From Sparassis latifolia (Eukaryota; Basidiomycota; Agaricomycetes; Polyporales; Sparassidaceae): a stretch of 64,000 bases of DNA. Positions within the stretch are counted from its first letter, which is position 1. Every line of letters begins with the position of its first letter. The stretch is from contig CM031557.1 of assembly GCA_018466975.1 (NCBI GenBank), forward strand, positions 2,294,001-2,358,000. The letters run 5' to 3'. A program made the position numbers and the translations under genes. The notes under the pieces are model-generated. The model made no database searches. It saw nothing but the letters and a program-made list of their open reading frames with translations, and was not told the DNA's origin. Shown piece after piece: positions 1 to 10,122 of this stretch.

Positions 1-157
1 GCAGAGCTCGTTGGAGATCAGGCTTTCGGTCGCTCACACCCTTGGGAATGTGGAAAAGGAGGCGCAAGACTTTCTTGACTTCTGGACGCGACGTCTGCGT
101 CAAAGTATGGACAGAATATTCAAATGCAGTGGTCGAGCTCTCGGTGAGTGAATCCAT
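1..157 (-). CDS. 5' end of a small unrecognised gene, cut by the window edge
   Basis: Read on the minus strand, an ATG at 157 opens a frame that runs 52 codons without a stop to the window edge. The start reads MDSLTESSTTAFEYSVHTLT and continues through a basic segment (RPEVKKVLRLLF). I do not recognise the protein. Support for a real gene comes from context: 112 bp upstream lies a copy of the shared GGCT/GATAACATTA element in the matching orientation, the same arrangement as for the better supported genes at 5.4, 7.4, 12.6, 15.3, 18.0 and 50.1 kb. No signal peptide is visible, so a cytosolic or nuclear protein is likely. The 3' part lies outside the window. Confidence 0.55.
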   Translation of the reverse strand, partial: MDSLTESSTTAFEYSVHTLTQTSRPEVKKVLRLLFHIPKGVSDRKPDLQRAL

Positions 158-268
158 GGCAATGATCCGGTGATTTATGGCTATCGATGATTGTAGTCAG
201 ATTCAGGGAAATAGCAGAATGAGCATGCACCAAAAATATCGAAGAATGGAGGCGGAGTTTTCGCGGGC

Positions 269-315
269 TAATGTTATCGAAAAACCTTCCAGCCAGCCAG
301 CCAGCCAGTCAGCCA
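269..315 (-). promoter_or_regulatory. Shared upstream element (GGCT run + GATAACATTA)
   Basis: Minus-strand reading: a GGCT repeat, then TTTTTCGATAACATTA. It points at the partial gene starting at 157. Function is inferred from position only. Confidence 0.6.
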
Positions 316-1493
316 AGGGGCAGACCTCGGACTTTATAGTATTCACTTGGTGCATACGTAATTCACGCTGTGCTGTTCGCTGTGACGATTTTGCTCAACT
401 ATACTGGTTCTGCGTGTCCCGTAATAGTGGCTGTTAGGCTAGCACGTGCTATGACAACGGCCAATGGCGCCTCATGCACCATCAGCCGGCACCGTGAAAA
501 TATTTCTATTGTCTGAGCGTCATGGCGGTCCTCACGATTGGATGGAGACTTGAAGGGGCGCTGTCATGGACGAATCACTGGAGGCATGCTGCTGCCTTCG
601 TCTGCACCTGGTCGAGAAACGCTTAAGTTGGAATTTCTGGTTGACACAGCATTGGCATGAGAAACACACTATTTCAGCTCGTGCGCAGATCTCGTGGATC
701 GACAGATGATCATTCTCTTCACGAATATTGTGCTGACCACCTACACCAGCGAGAATCGACGTACGCACAGCAGAATCAGTTGCGAGTAATCTATCGCAAA
801 GAATATAACGTAAATGGAATTAATACGCCCAGGGCACAGTTTTTGTTCGGATACGATCGATTCAGTGTTAGTAGGTTGGATATAGAAGCTAGTTTGTAGA
901 GCAATCTGCTAACCAGGTCTCAGCGTTTCTGCGCTTCAGCTGGGTGAATACTACGCACCACGGAATACCAACGTATACGAGATGATATTGCGGCATTTAA
1001 GGAGCAGACCACAACCTGTACTGATCCATGCTGGGCTGCACCACATCCCGAGTCAATGGATTCTCGCAGCGTCACAGTTAATATAGCGTCCAAGTTCAAG
1101 AATGTTGGTTGGCTACGTGTATACATCTTTGACAAACAAACGGGCATTTTACATATTGTGGCTATTTTAGTCACGTATGTATACTGGCTAGCCGTTGCGT
1201 ACACCAGTGCCTCAACTAGCACTGGTGGTAAATGCCCCTTTATACCTTCGATGAGCGGAACCATTGGTGCTCCAAGATGTTATCCATTGCAGTTTGGATG
1301 TTCAAATCACCAAGTTGTCGTCCCTCGACTTGGTCTTGCCCATTCACATCCACACACCATTTATCACCGAAGCTTTGGATACTGGGGTTCTCCCCGGTTG
1401 ACTGTCGGTGCATTTCGCCTCTTGCTTGCTGTGATGAATCGTAACCTAGTTCAAACTTCATTAGCTTATTGCCTTTAGCTTGCATACCGGATG
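316..1493. other. Non-coding stretch, nothing recognised
   Basis: About 1.2 kb between two minus-strand genes. Only short open frames occur on both strands, none with a convincing start, domain or promoter. No repeat longer than the shared element was noticed. Confidence 0.5.
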
Positions 1494-2033
1494 CTACTCA
1501 CAAGGTTGAAGCGCAATGCCCTGGTGTGCTCCGTCGGAGATCGAGGCTCCGTGCATGGGACGACTCCAGGACTGGCTGCAGGGCATACTCATCGTGCGCG
1601 GTCTCAGTCCGTGACTGTGGCAATGATAGATGATCGTTACCAGCTGCTTGGTGAACTCGGCTAGGATATGCGAGGTCGAAGAAGCAGAAGCAAAGGTCTG
1701 CACGAGAGTGTCTAGAGCATGTCCCGTACATCCTTCGCGCGGCCCAGGTGGATATCTGTACTGCTTTGGTTGAGGAAATGCATTGAAGAGCAAGTCCTGC
1801 AACTCACGCATGCGTCGCAGAGACTCTCCGCAGGAATCAGACAGGCCCCAGCGGTCGACCTTTTCCAAGACAATTCTAGTGTAGTTTGCCAGTGCACTGG
1901 TTGCGTTTGGCTGGTTGAAGCATTCCAACGCGCTACCAAGAAGACGGATCACCTCTTGGATCTCATTGTGCTCGTCGGAAATGTCTGTCGAGAGCGACAA
2001 GACCGCGAATTTGTAGTCATCCGGCGAATCCAT
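1494..2033 (-). CDS. Unrecognised helix-rich protein of the element-linked gene set
   Basis: An open frame of 179 codons starts at the first in-frame ATG (2033; MDSPDDYKFAVLSLSTDISD). An earlier, upstream part of the open frame has no ATG. The protein is rich in Leu, Ala, Ser and acidic residues and reads as a run of amphipathic helices, for example EIQEVIRLLGSALECF and SLRRMRELQDLLFNAF. There is no signal peptide or membrane segment. A variant of the shared element (TAATGTTATGAT, 2097-2108, minus orientation) lies about 65 bp upstream, without the GGCT run. The C-terminal third is less certain, because two frames stay open there and a short intron could change the tail. No family assigned. 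Confidence 0.5.
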   Translation of the reverse strand: MDSPDDYKFAVLSLSTDISDEHNEIQEVIRLLGSALECFNQPNATSALANYTRIVLEKVDRWGLSDSCGESLRRMRELQDLLFNAFPQPKQYRYPPGPREGCTGHALDTLVQTFASASSTSHILAEFTKQLVTIIYHCHSHGLRPRTMSMPCSQSWSRPMHGASISDGAHQGIALQPCE

Positions 2034-2096
2034 ATTAGAGACGATGGCTGCGTTTAGCGAGATGGGAAATGACAAGGGTCAGGTTTTTGGCAGTAC

Positions 2097-2108
2097 TAAT
2101 GTTATGAT
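2097..2108 (-). promoter_or_regulatory. Variant core of the shared upstream element
   Basis: TAATGTTATGAT on the plus strand, i.e. ATCATAACATTA towards the gene starting at 2033. It lacks the GGCT run and one core base, so it is a weak match. Confidence 0.35.
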
Positions 2109-2177
2109 GGTGCGGGCTCACATTGGAAAGGCACCGTGTATATGTTCAATGGCTTCAGAATTTTGCAGCCCACTGGG

Positions 2178-2396
2178 CTAGGCTAGGGGTCGTGCTAGGG
2201 TTACATGACGGATTAGCTCTTTCCTGATTTGGCAGTTCGTGACCTCATTGAAGTCTTCCAGGGCACCATGCTTAGTGATGTAATCAGGCCGCCCACTTCC
2301 AAATGAGACACAGACGGCTTCGCCATGTCCAGCTGGCTGTTCAATCTGAAAGCATGTTCTTGGCTTCACATAGAAAACTCCATCCCAGTTAGACAT
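2178..2396 (-). CDS. Possible small protein behind a strong element copy
   Basis: The frame starts with ATG at 2396 (MSNWDGVFYVKPRTCFQIEQ) and gives 72 residues. It begins only 47 bp downstream of a strong element copy at 2443-2481 in the same orientation, the main reason for listing it. The composition is balanced and not repetitive. It may be the first exon of a longer gene, since the end (TLARPLA) looks arbitrary. Nothing in it resembles a family I know. Confidence 0.35.
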   Translation of the reverse strand: MSNWDGVFYVKPRTCFQIEQPAGHGEAVCVSFGSGRPDYITKHGALEDFNEVTNCQIRKELIRHVTLARPLA

Positions 2397-2442
2397 AAAT
2401 CAATGCGATGGCTGCAAGTAAACTCTTGGTGGAAATGATGAG

Positions 2443-2481
2443 TAATATTATCGAAAAACCAGCCAGCCAGCCAGCCAGCCA
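2443..2481 (-). promoter_or_regulatory. Shared upstream element (GGCT run + GATAATATTA)
   Basis: Minus-strand reading: five GGCT units directly followed by TTTTTCGATAATATTA, 47 bp before the ATG at 2396. Confidence 0.6.
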
Positions 2482-3115
2482 CTAATCTCAGAGATAGATA
2501 AGGGCTACTCGGTTTCCGACTCGGTTTCCGGGTGGAATGAGACTGGCCCTAAAGTCATGATCGGTGCCTGGTACAAACATATTGTTTAGCGTAAGTCCCC
2601 AGGCAGCATGACGGCTTTTGACTAGAGCTGCAACGCAAAGCGTAGACACATGGGCGACCCCAGGACATGGCTGAGATTCCATGATGGCAGGGGCTGCGGC
2701 ACTCACTGAGAGACAGTGACAAGCGGCCACCTGGAGTTGGCATATGGAGCAGCGCTTCTGCCCGTCGTTCGACATCGACCAGGCTGTAGGCTGCTACAAC
2801 CCAAGATATTATCTTGCTGGCAGACAAATGCAGTTCTACGATAGCTTGGGGAGACCAGTGTCATCTCTATCTAGTGATCAACTTCTGTATGTTGGTATCA
2901 CTAAGCCGGCTGCTTACGAGCCCACAATTTTGCTCGCACTAGGTGGCTGTGCGTCAAAAATAAGTGAGACCAAGTGTCAATTCCACTAGCTCATAGATCT
3001 AAAACCATCTAGTTATCTCATCCTCCGCTCGAAATCCTTGTATACCATGGATACTGCTATTGGAATCGACCGAGTCGGGCCTGCTCCAAAGCAATAATCC
3101 CGCCAATGCTGGAGC
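2482..3115. other. Non-coding stretch, nothing recognised
   Basis: About 630 bp downstream of the NADAR gene. Short open frames only. An 8-bp motif (CGGTTTCCG region, 2510-2530) is imperfectly duplicated. Confidence 0.4.
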
Positions 3116-3989
3116 TTAGGCCACCTTAGCCACTTCCATTGCGTCCATACGCTTACTGAGCTGCTCAACAGCTGCGCAAAGTCCAGTAAGCTTGTCCATA
3201 CTGGAAGAATCCAGCTCATCAGCCGTAGGCGCCGGAGTGTCCTCCCAGTCGTCTTCAGTGCTCATGATCTCGATATCAAAATTGTATGTGGCAGGCCTGG
3301 AGGTAGCACCTGGCAAAGGTTGAGCTTCTTCCACTAGCCTGCGCCTCACTTCCATGAGAGCTTTGCCCATTATATTGCCCCCCCAAAATTGCTGCTTGGA
3401 CAGCGCAATGCTTTCACCATAACCAATACCCGAAAATCGGTCACAAGGTGAAGCCTGGACGTGTTAGCTCTCATCGAGTCATCGAGCTACGGGACTGACT
3501 CACCTTGACCAACGTCCGATCACCCGTCTCTAGCAGCTTCGCCTTTAAGTCCGGCGCTTGGAGACTGGCGGTGAACTTCAAGTAGCTGCCGTCCACCGCA
3601 GCCTTGCCCATCACTATTCCGTGTCAGATACTAAAGTGCATGAGGTGATAGAAGGAATACAAACTGCTACCCCACTTCTTGGTGCCATCTCCTTTGATTC
3701 CAGCTGCTATAGTACTGATGTCCTCTGGATCAATGGTTTCGTGCAATTTCTCCTCGGCAGACTTGTCGCCGAAGAATCGAGCCTTCTGGACTGCCATCCA
3801 TTGATGCACGGTGAGGTAAATATAACCCTCATGCATGAATGGACTCAGGTGCCATGCCGATAGATAGCCGTTGGGCAGCTCTTTCCCCGTCTTCCAGAAA
3901 AACACGAACTGATCAGAACGCTGGTGAAGAGAGGATGACATTCCGGCCGTATTTTGCGGCACGGTGGGCGTAGGAACTTTGTTTTGCAT
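3116..3989 (-). CDS. NADAR-domain protein (YbiA/DUF1768 superfamily), three exons
   Basis: NADAR proteins are N-glycosidase-fold enzymes. Known members act on riboflavin-pathway intermediates or remove ADP-ribose from guanine in DNA; the substrate here is unknown. Exons are 3989-3671, 3613-3504 and 3454-3116, with introns of 57 and 49 bp. The joined frame is 255 codons and stays in phase. Family signatures run in order: exon 1 has the N-terminal F-W / L-S-F-P type region and the VHQWMAVQKARFFGD block (family form EQ-Y/W-M-A-KA-FGD); exon 2 has a YLKFTASLQ / LLETGDRTLV block; exon 3 has ASPCDRFSGIGYG, then WGGNIMGKALMEVRRRL. The usual Glu in the EQW/EHY position reads His (VHQW), so catalysis cannot be assumed. 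A tail of about 60 residues ends in a possible helix. A TATA-like box (CATAAAAGG, near 4070-4080) precedes it, and an element copy lies 348 bp upstream. Confidence 0.88.
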
Positions 3990-4065
3990 GGTTGTTGATG
4001 ATCGATACCGACGAGCTAAGGATTAAAATTGGAGAAGAAAATTTTTTCAGATGAGTAGGGGCTGC

Positions 4066-4082
4066 GATCCTTTTATGGGCCA
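4066..4082 (-). promoter_or_regulatory. TATA-like box of the NADAR gene
   Basis: Minus-strand reading CCCATAAAAGGATC, about 85 bp before the ATG at 3989. Position and sequence fit a fungal TATA box. Confidence 0.45.
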
Positions 4083-4336
4083 GGCTCATCCTTCGACACG
4101 GACTCATGCTCAAGCGAGCGTGCAGCTTACATGAAATTCCGTACAGTACATGTCGGCTTCGCGTTGAAGCCTTTCCACGGTGCATAGTAGCTATGCAACA
4201 ACTGATCAATCAGATCGCAGTATGTCTGGTTCCTTGTACAGCTATACAGCTGAGCCCGTTGCTCTTGTACATATTGGTCAGGCATGAGGTATCACTGCAG
4301 CCGAATGTGCTCATCGCCAAGTTTTTCGCTTGTACC

Positions 4337-4374
4337 TAATGTTATCGAAAAATATGCTAGCCAGCCAGCCAGCA
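4337..4374 (-). promoter_or_regulatory. Shared upstream element (GGCT run + GATAACATTA)
   Basis: Minus-strand reading: an interrupted GGCT run, then TTTTTCGATAACATTA. The next minus-strand gene is the NADAR gene, 348 bp away. This is one of two copies with a longer spacing (the other is at 23.9 kb). Confidence 0.6.
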
Positions 4375-5378
4375 AGCTGGACGAAGCCCACTTATCTGAT
4401 ACCGAAAGAGGGGGTGGCGGTGCCCCCGCCCTGCAGTGTGACATATGCAGCTCTGAGGTGCAGCCGGTGGCCTGGTCACTCTAATGGCAGCACCGTCAGC
4501 AGGCATAGATATCGTAATATGCGATAATTGCATTAGCCATGCTAATAGACCCTAAGCCTTACAAGCTCCCCGCTGATTGCAATGAAAATAGGCGGATGTG
4601 GACTACCATTGCACAACTAGTTGGGAAGCACGCTAAAATACAGATATTGTGCACCACTGACGCTCTTCGGGAACTACAAACCTCTACGACCCTCTACGAT
4701 TCACTGTATACTTTCTCGCAGTGGCTAGTAAGCGGGAGAGATCGCGGAATATCTATTGATGTCGGCTTGCTAAAGCTATGTTAGATCCAGGACCGAGCGT
4801 TGTGCCGTACGAAGCAGTGACCGTAGGCGGGTTCACCACGAACCTACTTTTGTACTTGGTGGAGTTGTACGATGCACCGTATCGTCTCGACGTGGGGAAC
4901 ACTCGGCGTCTCGGTGTTTCAGATCGAGATACAAGGGTCGCTGAGCTTATGCCTTTTGGCTGCTCATGGAAGGCATCTATCGCTCCTAGAGCGGCTAAAC
5001 TCAACGCATTCTGAGCCAATCGATGTTGGATTGCTAATGATGCTTTACAACTCTTCACAAATTTTTTATTCGACACAGAGATGTGTGCTCTCATGTCCGT
5101 GAAAGTCGGAGCAGAGCACTGACTCCTGATATCAGAAAGGCCATGAATAAGTCTATTCCACTGTTGAAGCTATAAATCCATCCAGAACTGTGCACCACAA
5201 CATCATCCTCATGAACAGAAGCAGAGGTTCAATGGCGCGCCTCACTAGTGACCCAGCCCTGCATATTGCAAGGTGCAACTGCCTTGACCGCATCTCAAGT
5301 GTCCTTCCCACTTCTCCGCAGTCTGCATCCGATCTATGATTAGGCGACATAGGTCGTACGTAGAAGGGGTCCGCATCT
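4375..5378. other. Non-coding stretch with an imperfect direct repeat
   Basis: No convincing gene. The phrase ATCGATGTTGG / ATTGATGTCGG recurs near 4755 and 5019, each followed by a similar short context, suggesting an old partial duplication. An open frame on the minus strand (5094-4753) has no promoter or family match. Confidence 0.35.
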
Positions 5379-6135
5379 CTAGTACAGCCCATTGTTAGAG
5401 CGGTCAGTCTGCAGCCGCTGGGACTGGCCCCGAGCGACTTCCCTTGACACCGAGGTCGTCTCCATGTGACAAATCTTGATAGGTGAGGATTAGCCAGAAT
5501 TCTAGACAAACGTTGTAGCCGAGCTTAGCCGACTGTGAGGGGAGGCTTACCTCGATCTTGTGCTTTTGCTTCATCTTTCCAGCCAGACTTCTCTTCCATG
5601 AAACTGCGATGCTCGCAAGATGGTACGGCTTGCTTTGTTCTTGAGAGCTTGGTCCCGCTTTGACGGGAGAGCAGCGCTCGCAGAGCAGGTGAGACAGCTC
5701 AAAGAACATGCTATGTAGATCCTGAAACTGAGCTGCCATCATCTCCATCCTCGATTGGAAGTACTCTGGCCTCGTGCCGATGCTGCATGCCTGGTTGGGG
5801 CCTTTGATCATACCGGGGCTCACTTCCACGTGGAAGAAGAGTTGCGAAAGTGCAGCAAAGCGGTTCCGTGCGGTATTCTGCAATTCCAAGTTCCCCTCAA
5901 ATAGAGAGCTGTAGGCCATCCGAAGCTTGCTTGTTGCTGCCGCAACTTCGGCGTGCGGAAATGCTTGGTAGATTATGTCAAAGGCAGCGCCCATGCTTTC
6001 CACGGCGTCCACTGCATCTTCAGGGCACGGATGAGCCTTACCAAGGACGCTGCTGGTCAAAATCATGGCGCCGTCGGAGGTCACCGGCATAGTGACTTCA
6101 GTCGCACCTTCGATGTCTGCAGAGGTCGACGCCAT
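5379..6135 (-). CDS. Unrecognised helix-rich protein, two exons, element-linked
   Basis: Exons are 6135-5551 and 5474-5379, with a 76-bp intron (GTAAGC ... TATCAAG) in phase 0; the joined frame is 226 codons. The start ATG is the first after the promoter element. The first 40 residues are acidic and low in structure (MASTSADIEGATEVTMPVTS). Residues 45-165 look like a bundle of amphipathic helices (for example MMAAQFQDLHSMFFELSHLL), and the end is basic (KRSLAGKMKQKHK). The last exon is short and hydrophilic. A strong element copy lies 104 bp upstream in the right orientation. No signal peptide, transmembrane segment or known domain is visible. Confidence 0.7.
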
Positions 6136-6238
6136 GTTGTTCCGTGAGGTGAGCTAGTGAATGAGGTAGACGGGGCTGCAGGAAGAGGGAATGCTACAAG
6201 CACGAGAGGTAGCAAAAATTTTTCGCGCCACACAGCCT

Positions 6239-6282
6239 TAATATTATCGAAAAACTCAATCAGCCAGCCAGCCAGCCAGCAG
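6239..6282 (-). promoter_or_regulatory. Shared upstream element (GGCT run + GATAATATTA)
   Basis: Minus-strand reading: five GGCT units, a short spacer, then TTTTTCGATAATATTA, 104 bp before the ATG at 6135. Confidence 0.65.
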
Positions 6283-6559
6283 CTATATATATGGCTCCGG
6301 GTCTGTCTAGGTTCGCCCCGCCGTGCACAGTGGAGCACCCTCGCGGTCCATTCAGCACCACTCGCCGCCCTTTGTGCAGCTGCAGGTCTCACCGGCATCC
6401 TGCGCGCTCTGCGGTACTCCTTGCTGAACAGTGCGCCTGCACAGACCCACGACCAATCGCCAGACTTTGTACGATTTTAACATGTCCATTATCATATATC
6501 AGACCGCTGGTGTTTCGAGCTATTCCCCATTAGGTCAGAAGCAATGCTCGGGGCATATG

Positions 6560-7100
6560 AGCCATGACCCGCACCAGCCCGTGGGCGCACACGAGAGGCT
6601 CCAGGCCGTGGATCATCATGCAAGACCGTACGCATATCAGCAAACGGAGAGCCAGTCGATTACTGCCATGCGTTCGATTGGTGCTCCTGACCGGCAGTCT
6701 GAGCTGAGGTCTCCGGTCGACGCTGCGTCCGACACCGGCAAAGAACGCCTGCTACGTCGTCGATTAGGCCCTGCGCCAAAGGTCCGCTGCGATGCAGGTC
6801 AGCGGCGCTTGGAAGACCTGCACTGGTTCATACCCGCCACCAAACCACAGACAGCATTATCGCGCACGAATAGAAACTGGTATCGAAGGAATTATAGGCG
6901 ACAAGGCCTTGCAGAACCGAAATATCCACGGGATAAGCAAAAGCCATCCGATACCGCGACGAAAAGACCAACACCCGAGAACGATCGAGCACATCGTGCG
7001 ATGCGACGACCTCCCTGGGTCCACTACAGATGGGCGAGGGGCTAGCAGAACTGATGAGTGCCCAAGGGGCATAATAGCAGATACGACACGCAGATAATCA
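6560..7100 (+). mobile_element. Possible remnant of a non-LTR retrotransposon C-terminus
   Basis: Three frames carry fragments with few stops. One (6792-7097) contains RTIEHIVRCDD, resembling the Cys/His-containing end of Tad-like LINE polyproteins (C-x-C ... ETIEHIL-x-C). The matching first cysteines are absent or in another frame, and the frames shift, so at best this is a short decayed fragment. Downstream sequence to 7427 shows no gene. It could also be chance similarity. Confidence 0.2.
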
Positions 7101-7427
7101 AGTTGTAGCCAGAATTGAGCTTTATTCATAAGAGTTGCTATAAACCAGATGTGCAGGTCGTGACACCTCATGTAAAGAACGTGTAGAAGTGAAGTCCAAG
7201 TTCTCTCCAAAGCACTTTTAAAACGCATCAACCTAAATATACCACTAGTCACCAAAATCCTTCAAGGGGCTCCGGCGTAGGAGCTCCTAGAAATCAGGCA
7301 TCGATAACGGTAAAGAGAGTACCATATATCGACAAGGCAGAAAAGGACCATCCCGACCCCCGAGAGGGTAAAGATCGAGAAAAGAAGAAGAAACCATTCA
7401 GAAGCGGTCATCCTGATGGTGGCCGCT

Positions 7428-8075
7428 TCACATCTTGCAGCTCACTTGCTGGGTTGGAGGTACTGTATCGCTAGCTGGAACAGCGTCTGTTGCAGATTCG
7501 TCAATCGGTCCAAGATGAGTTGAACGAGTGTCCGTGGAGCCCACAAGACTGGAACCCAGGTCTGTATAGGTATTAGCGATATGCCGAGGGAGCCTGAAGG
7601 TGGAACAGAGCTCCCACCCACTAGGACGGGATGCACTGACAATGGACTTACGGCGCACGCGAGAAGAATCGTTCGAAGGAAGCGGGGTACCTGGATTGTT
7701 CACGGTCGGGGTATTTGTCGGCATGTTTCCCAAACCGGTATTCAGCATTGCTAATTTGCGCCCCTGGGTCTCGTGGGACTCTGTCTGAGATGACGTTCGG
7801 GCAGGGGCCGCTTCAGTCAAGGTTGCAGGAACCGTGAGATTCGTGAGGTCCTGAAGCTTCCGAGCGTACTCGGTCTCTTCGTCGACGCTGTCGATCGTAG
7901 CCTTGATGTGGTTGTCCAGCAAGTTCTTTAGTTGCTCGCCCGGCCCAGTAAATGCTTGCATGCCCGGCCTTGTCTCTGCAATGAGCAGGAGCTGCCCGAC
8001 AATCAAGGCAATCTGCGAATAGTCTTGCAGTCGTTGCGCCTGCCTCTCCAACCCGAATTGATTGGTGTCGGTCAT
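7428..8075 (-). CDS. Unrecognised element-linked protein, two exons
   Basis: Exons are 8075-7652 and 7561-7428. The intron is 90 bp (GTAAGT ... TATACAG) in phase 1, and the joined frame is 185 codons ending in TGA. The N-terminal 90 residues form a helical region (MTDTNQFGLERQAQRLQDYS, then VGQLLLIAETRPG and KNLLDNHIKATIDSVDEETE). The rest is Ser/Thr/Pro-rich and probably disordered. The layout of helical domain, phase-1 intron and short polar tail is shared with the genes at 12.6, 15.3, 18.0 and 50.1 kb. An element copy lies 131 bp upstream. Family unknown. Confidence 0.7.
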   Translation of the reverse strand: MTDTNQFGLERQAQRLQDYSQIALIVGQLLLIAETRPGMQAFTGPGEQLKNLLDNHIKATIDSVDEETEYARKLQDLTNLTVPATLTEAAPARTSSQTESHETQGRKLAMLNTGLGNMPTNTPTVNNPGTPLPSNDSSRVRRKSIVSASRPSGWELCSTFRLPRHIANTYTDLGSSLVGSTDTRSTHLGPIDESATDAVPASDTVPPTQQVSCKM

Positions 8076-8205
8076 GCTCTGTCAGAAGGCAGAGGTGGCC
8101 TGCCCCTGTGTGGGCATCTTACCGAGGGAACTCGACAAGGGTGGGTCACAACGTATTCGAAGAGTGTGGCAGTGTTCGGGTGACCGGGGCGATGAGTTTT
8201 TTTGT

Positions 8206-8244
8206 TAATGTTATCGGAAAATGAGCCAGCCAGCCAGCCAGCCA
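8206..8244 (-). promoter_or_regulatory. Shared upstream element (GGCT run + CCGATAACATTA)
   Basis: Minus-strand reading: GGCT units, then ATTTTCCGATAACATTA, 131 bp before the ATG at 8075. Confidence 0.65.
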
Positions 8245-8791
8245 AACCACTATTCATCGCGAAGTCGTGGTCTCGACCACGCATCTGAGCAATAATTGCT
8301 TTTTCCTTTACCAGAATCCCGTCGCCTAGGTACTGCGCAGCTGCGTACCGACGCAACCAGGCAACGGCGCAATTGAGCACGCCGAGTGGCCCCAGCTGCG
8401 CAGTCCCAAGGCAGACATTAGGCACCAGCGCAGATCTTAACACCCGTACACAAACGAATCAGAGCCAATTAAGGGAATTGGAAATTAAGACTCATCGAGG
8501 ACCATTGGTTCGGCATTCGTGCTTTACGCAGCTAAGTGGGTTGATGTGATGACAGTGCAGATATCACACCATGCACGGAACTTTTGGTGGTCCTTCCAGA
8601 GCCGTTGCATGCTAATGCAGCAGAGTAGCTGCGATGTCCTCACACGTCCTCACTATCCGGCCTCATTTCAAGACCGATCAGCAACCAACTGACGGTTTCT
8701 GGTAAGACCTACATGACATCTGTCGTGAAGACAAACCAATCAAGTACAGTCTAGCGGGTCAAAAGGTCACTGCACATGCCCAAATATGCAG

Positions 8792-8820
8792 CCTCCTCCT
8801 CCTCCTCCTCCTCCTTCTCC
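8792..8820. repeat. CTC trinucleotide microsatellite
   Basis: About nine CTC units with one interruption. It lies in a gene-free stretch (8245-9599). Confidence 0.9.
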
Positions 8821-9158
8821 ATGCAGGAGGCCCACTATAAAAAATTGTCCTCACGACTAAAATATACAGGCCCATCAGCACTAACCAGGATGCGGATCCT
8901 GTGAGCACAGATCACATGGCGCAGCCTTTGCACACGTGGCTGGGAATCCACGAATGTGTACACATGTGTGTACTGAAACATAGCAGTAGCTATCTATGCT
9001 GCTGCCTGGGTGCAACAGCGAGAGCCAATAGACCTCTACAGCCTCACTGAAAATATCTCTGGCCCCCACATGAGAGTTTAGGCTCACACCGTCTCTTGAA
9101 ACAAGGGGGTCAGCCTCGCAAGCTGTCAGTGAAAGGACCTTGACCAAAATAGTCCACA

Positions 9159-9350
9159 AGGTCTTTGTAAAGGGCCTCGAAGGTCAAAAAAGGGTCTCAA
9201 AGGTCAAAAGGGCCTCAAAGGTCCACAAAAAGCCATAAAGGGCTACCGAAGGGTCACGGAGGGCCATGGAGGGCTACGAAGGGTCACAAAGGGCCTCAAA
9301 GGGCCTCAAATGACCTCAAAATATCTCAAATGACTTGAAAGAACCTTAAA
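9159..9350. repeat. Degenerate short-period repeat (AAAGGGCCTC / GAAGGGTCAC)
   Basis: About 190 bp made of 9-11 base units such as AAAGGGCCTC, GAAGGGTCAC and GGAGGGCCATG. Both the unit sequence and the period drift, as in an old minisatellite. No open frame follows its period. Confidence 0.7.
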
Positions 9351-9599
9351 TGAAATTGAATTGGGTATCACTATAGAGTTGAGAAACCAAGATGATGCAG
9401 ATAACCCAGACCTGACCACCCACCAGGCCTTGCGGCCAGAAAACCTATAACCCGTAGAAGAAAAAGAACTAAAACCGGTCCAACGTGATAGATAGTAAGC
9501 TGTTTAGGGGTTGCGGCCTAGCAACTCCTTGCTGAGCTGAAGAGGAGACTGGGTGTGGAGCGAGTGGATAGGATGTCGAAGACGGATTCTAGCATCGGA

Positions 9600-9956
9600 C
9601 TAGCTGAAAGCATCGGTTGCTGGAATGGAATATAGAGTATCGCGGAAGAAGTAACCCCACAATGTGAAACGTGCTGCAGAATACTGCGGTCGGGAGTTCG
9701 AGTCTGATAGATCGTAGCTGTATCGGGTTGATCCAGATGTTATTCGTCCTCGTGTGTCAACGTAGAGTGCTCCATGCCGCGGCCACTCCCCTGAACCAGC
9801 CCGTCCCTGACACTGAAGGATGAAGTCTCGATGAGGGTGGTGCAAGCCGATGCTAGTAGGTGCTACGTACCGGCAACTCGTGGTCGACGAGAGTCCGTTC
9901 AGATTCAAGTCTGGGGGGGCGGTTCCCTGATGAATGTTGATGCCAAACTGGCGCAT
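9600..9956 (-). CDS. Doubtful ORF behind an element copy
   Basis: The in-frame ATG at 9956 (MRQFGINIHQGTAPPDLNLN) opens 118 codons. The sequence does not resemble a family and is rich in Arg, Ser and Tyr. It is listed only because a strong element copy at 10080-10122 points this way. The first ATG after the element opens a frame of only eight codons, which weakens the case. Confidence 0.2.
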   Translation of the reverse strand: MRQFGINIHQGTAPPDLNLNGLSSTTSCRYVAPTSIGLHHPHRDFILQCQGRAGSGEWPRHGALYVDTRGRITSGSTRYSYDLSDSNSRPQYSAARFTLWGYFFRDTLYSIPATDAFS

Positions 9957-10079
9957 AAGGAATGTCGTGGGCGGTGACCAGCACCGCCGAGGAGAAAAGT
10001 TCAAGCTCTGTGGTATCTAGGAGACATGCCACTGATATACGAGATGACTGGCCAGATTAGCCGTTGATTTTCCGCGCTA

Positions 10080-10122
10080 TAATGTTATCGGAAAATCAAC
10101 CAGCCAGCCAGCCAGCCAGCCA
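10080..10122 (-). promoter_or_regulatory. Shared upstream element (GGCT run + CCGATAACATTA)
   Basis: Minus-strand reading: six GGCT units, spacer TTGA, then TTTTCCGATAACATTA. The downstream gene is uncertain (see 9600-9956). Confidence 0.6.

Noticed and set aside
6431..7045. 204-codon plus-strand ORF as a gene
   Set aside because: Arg-rich, no promoter, and overlapping frames carry a weak LINE-like fragment; not enough for a gene call.
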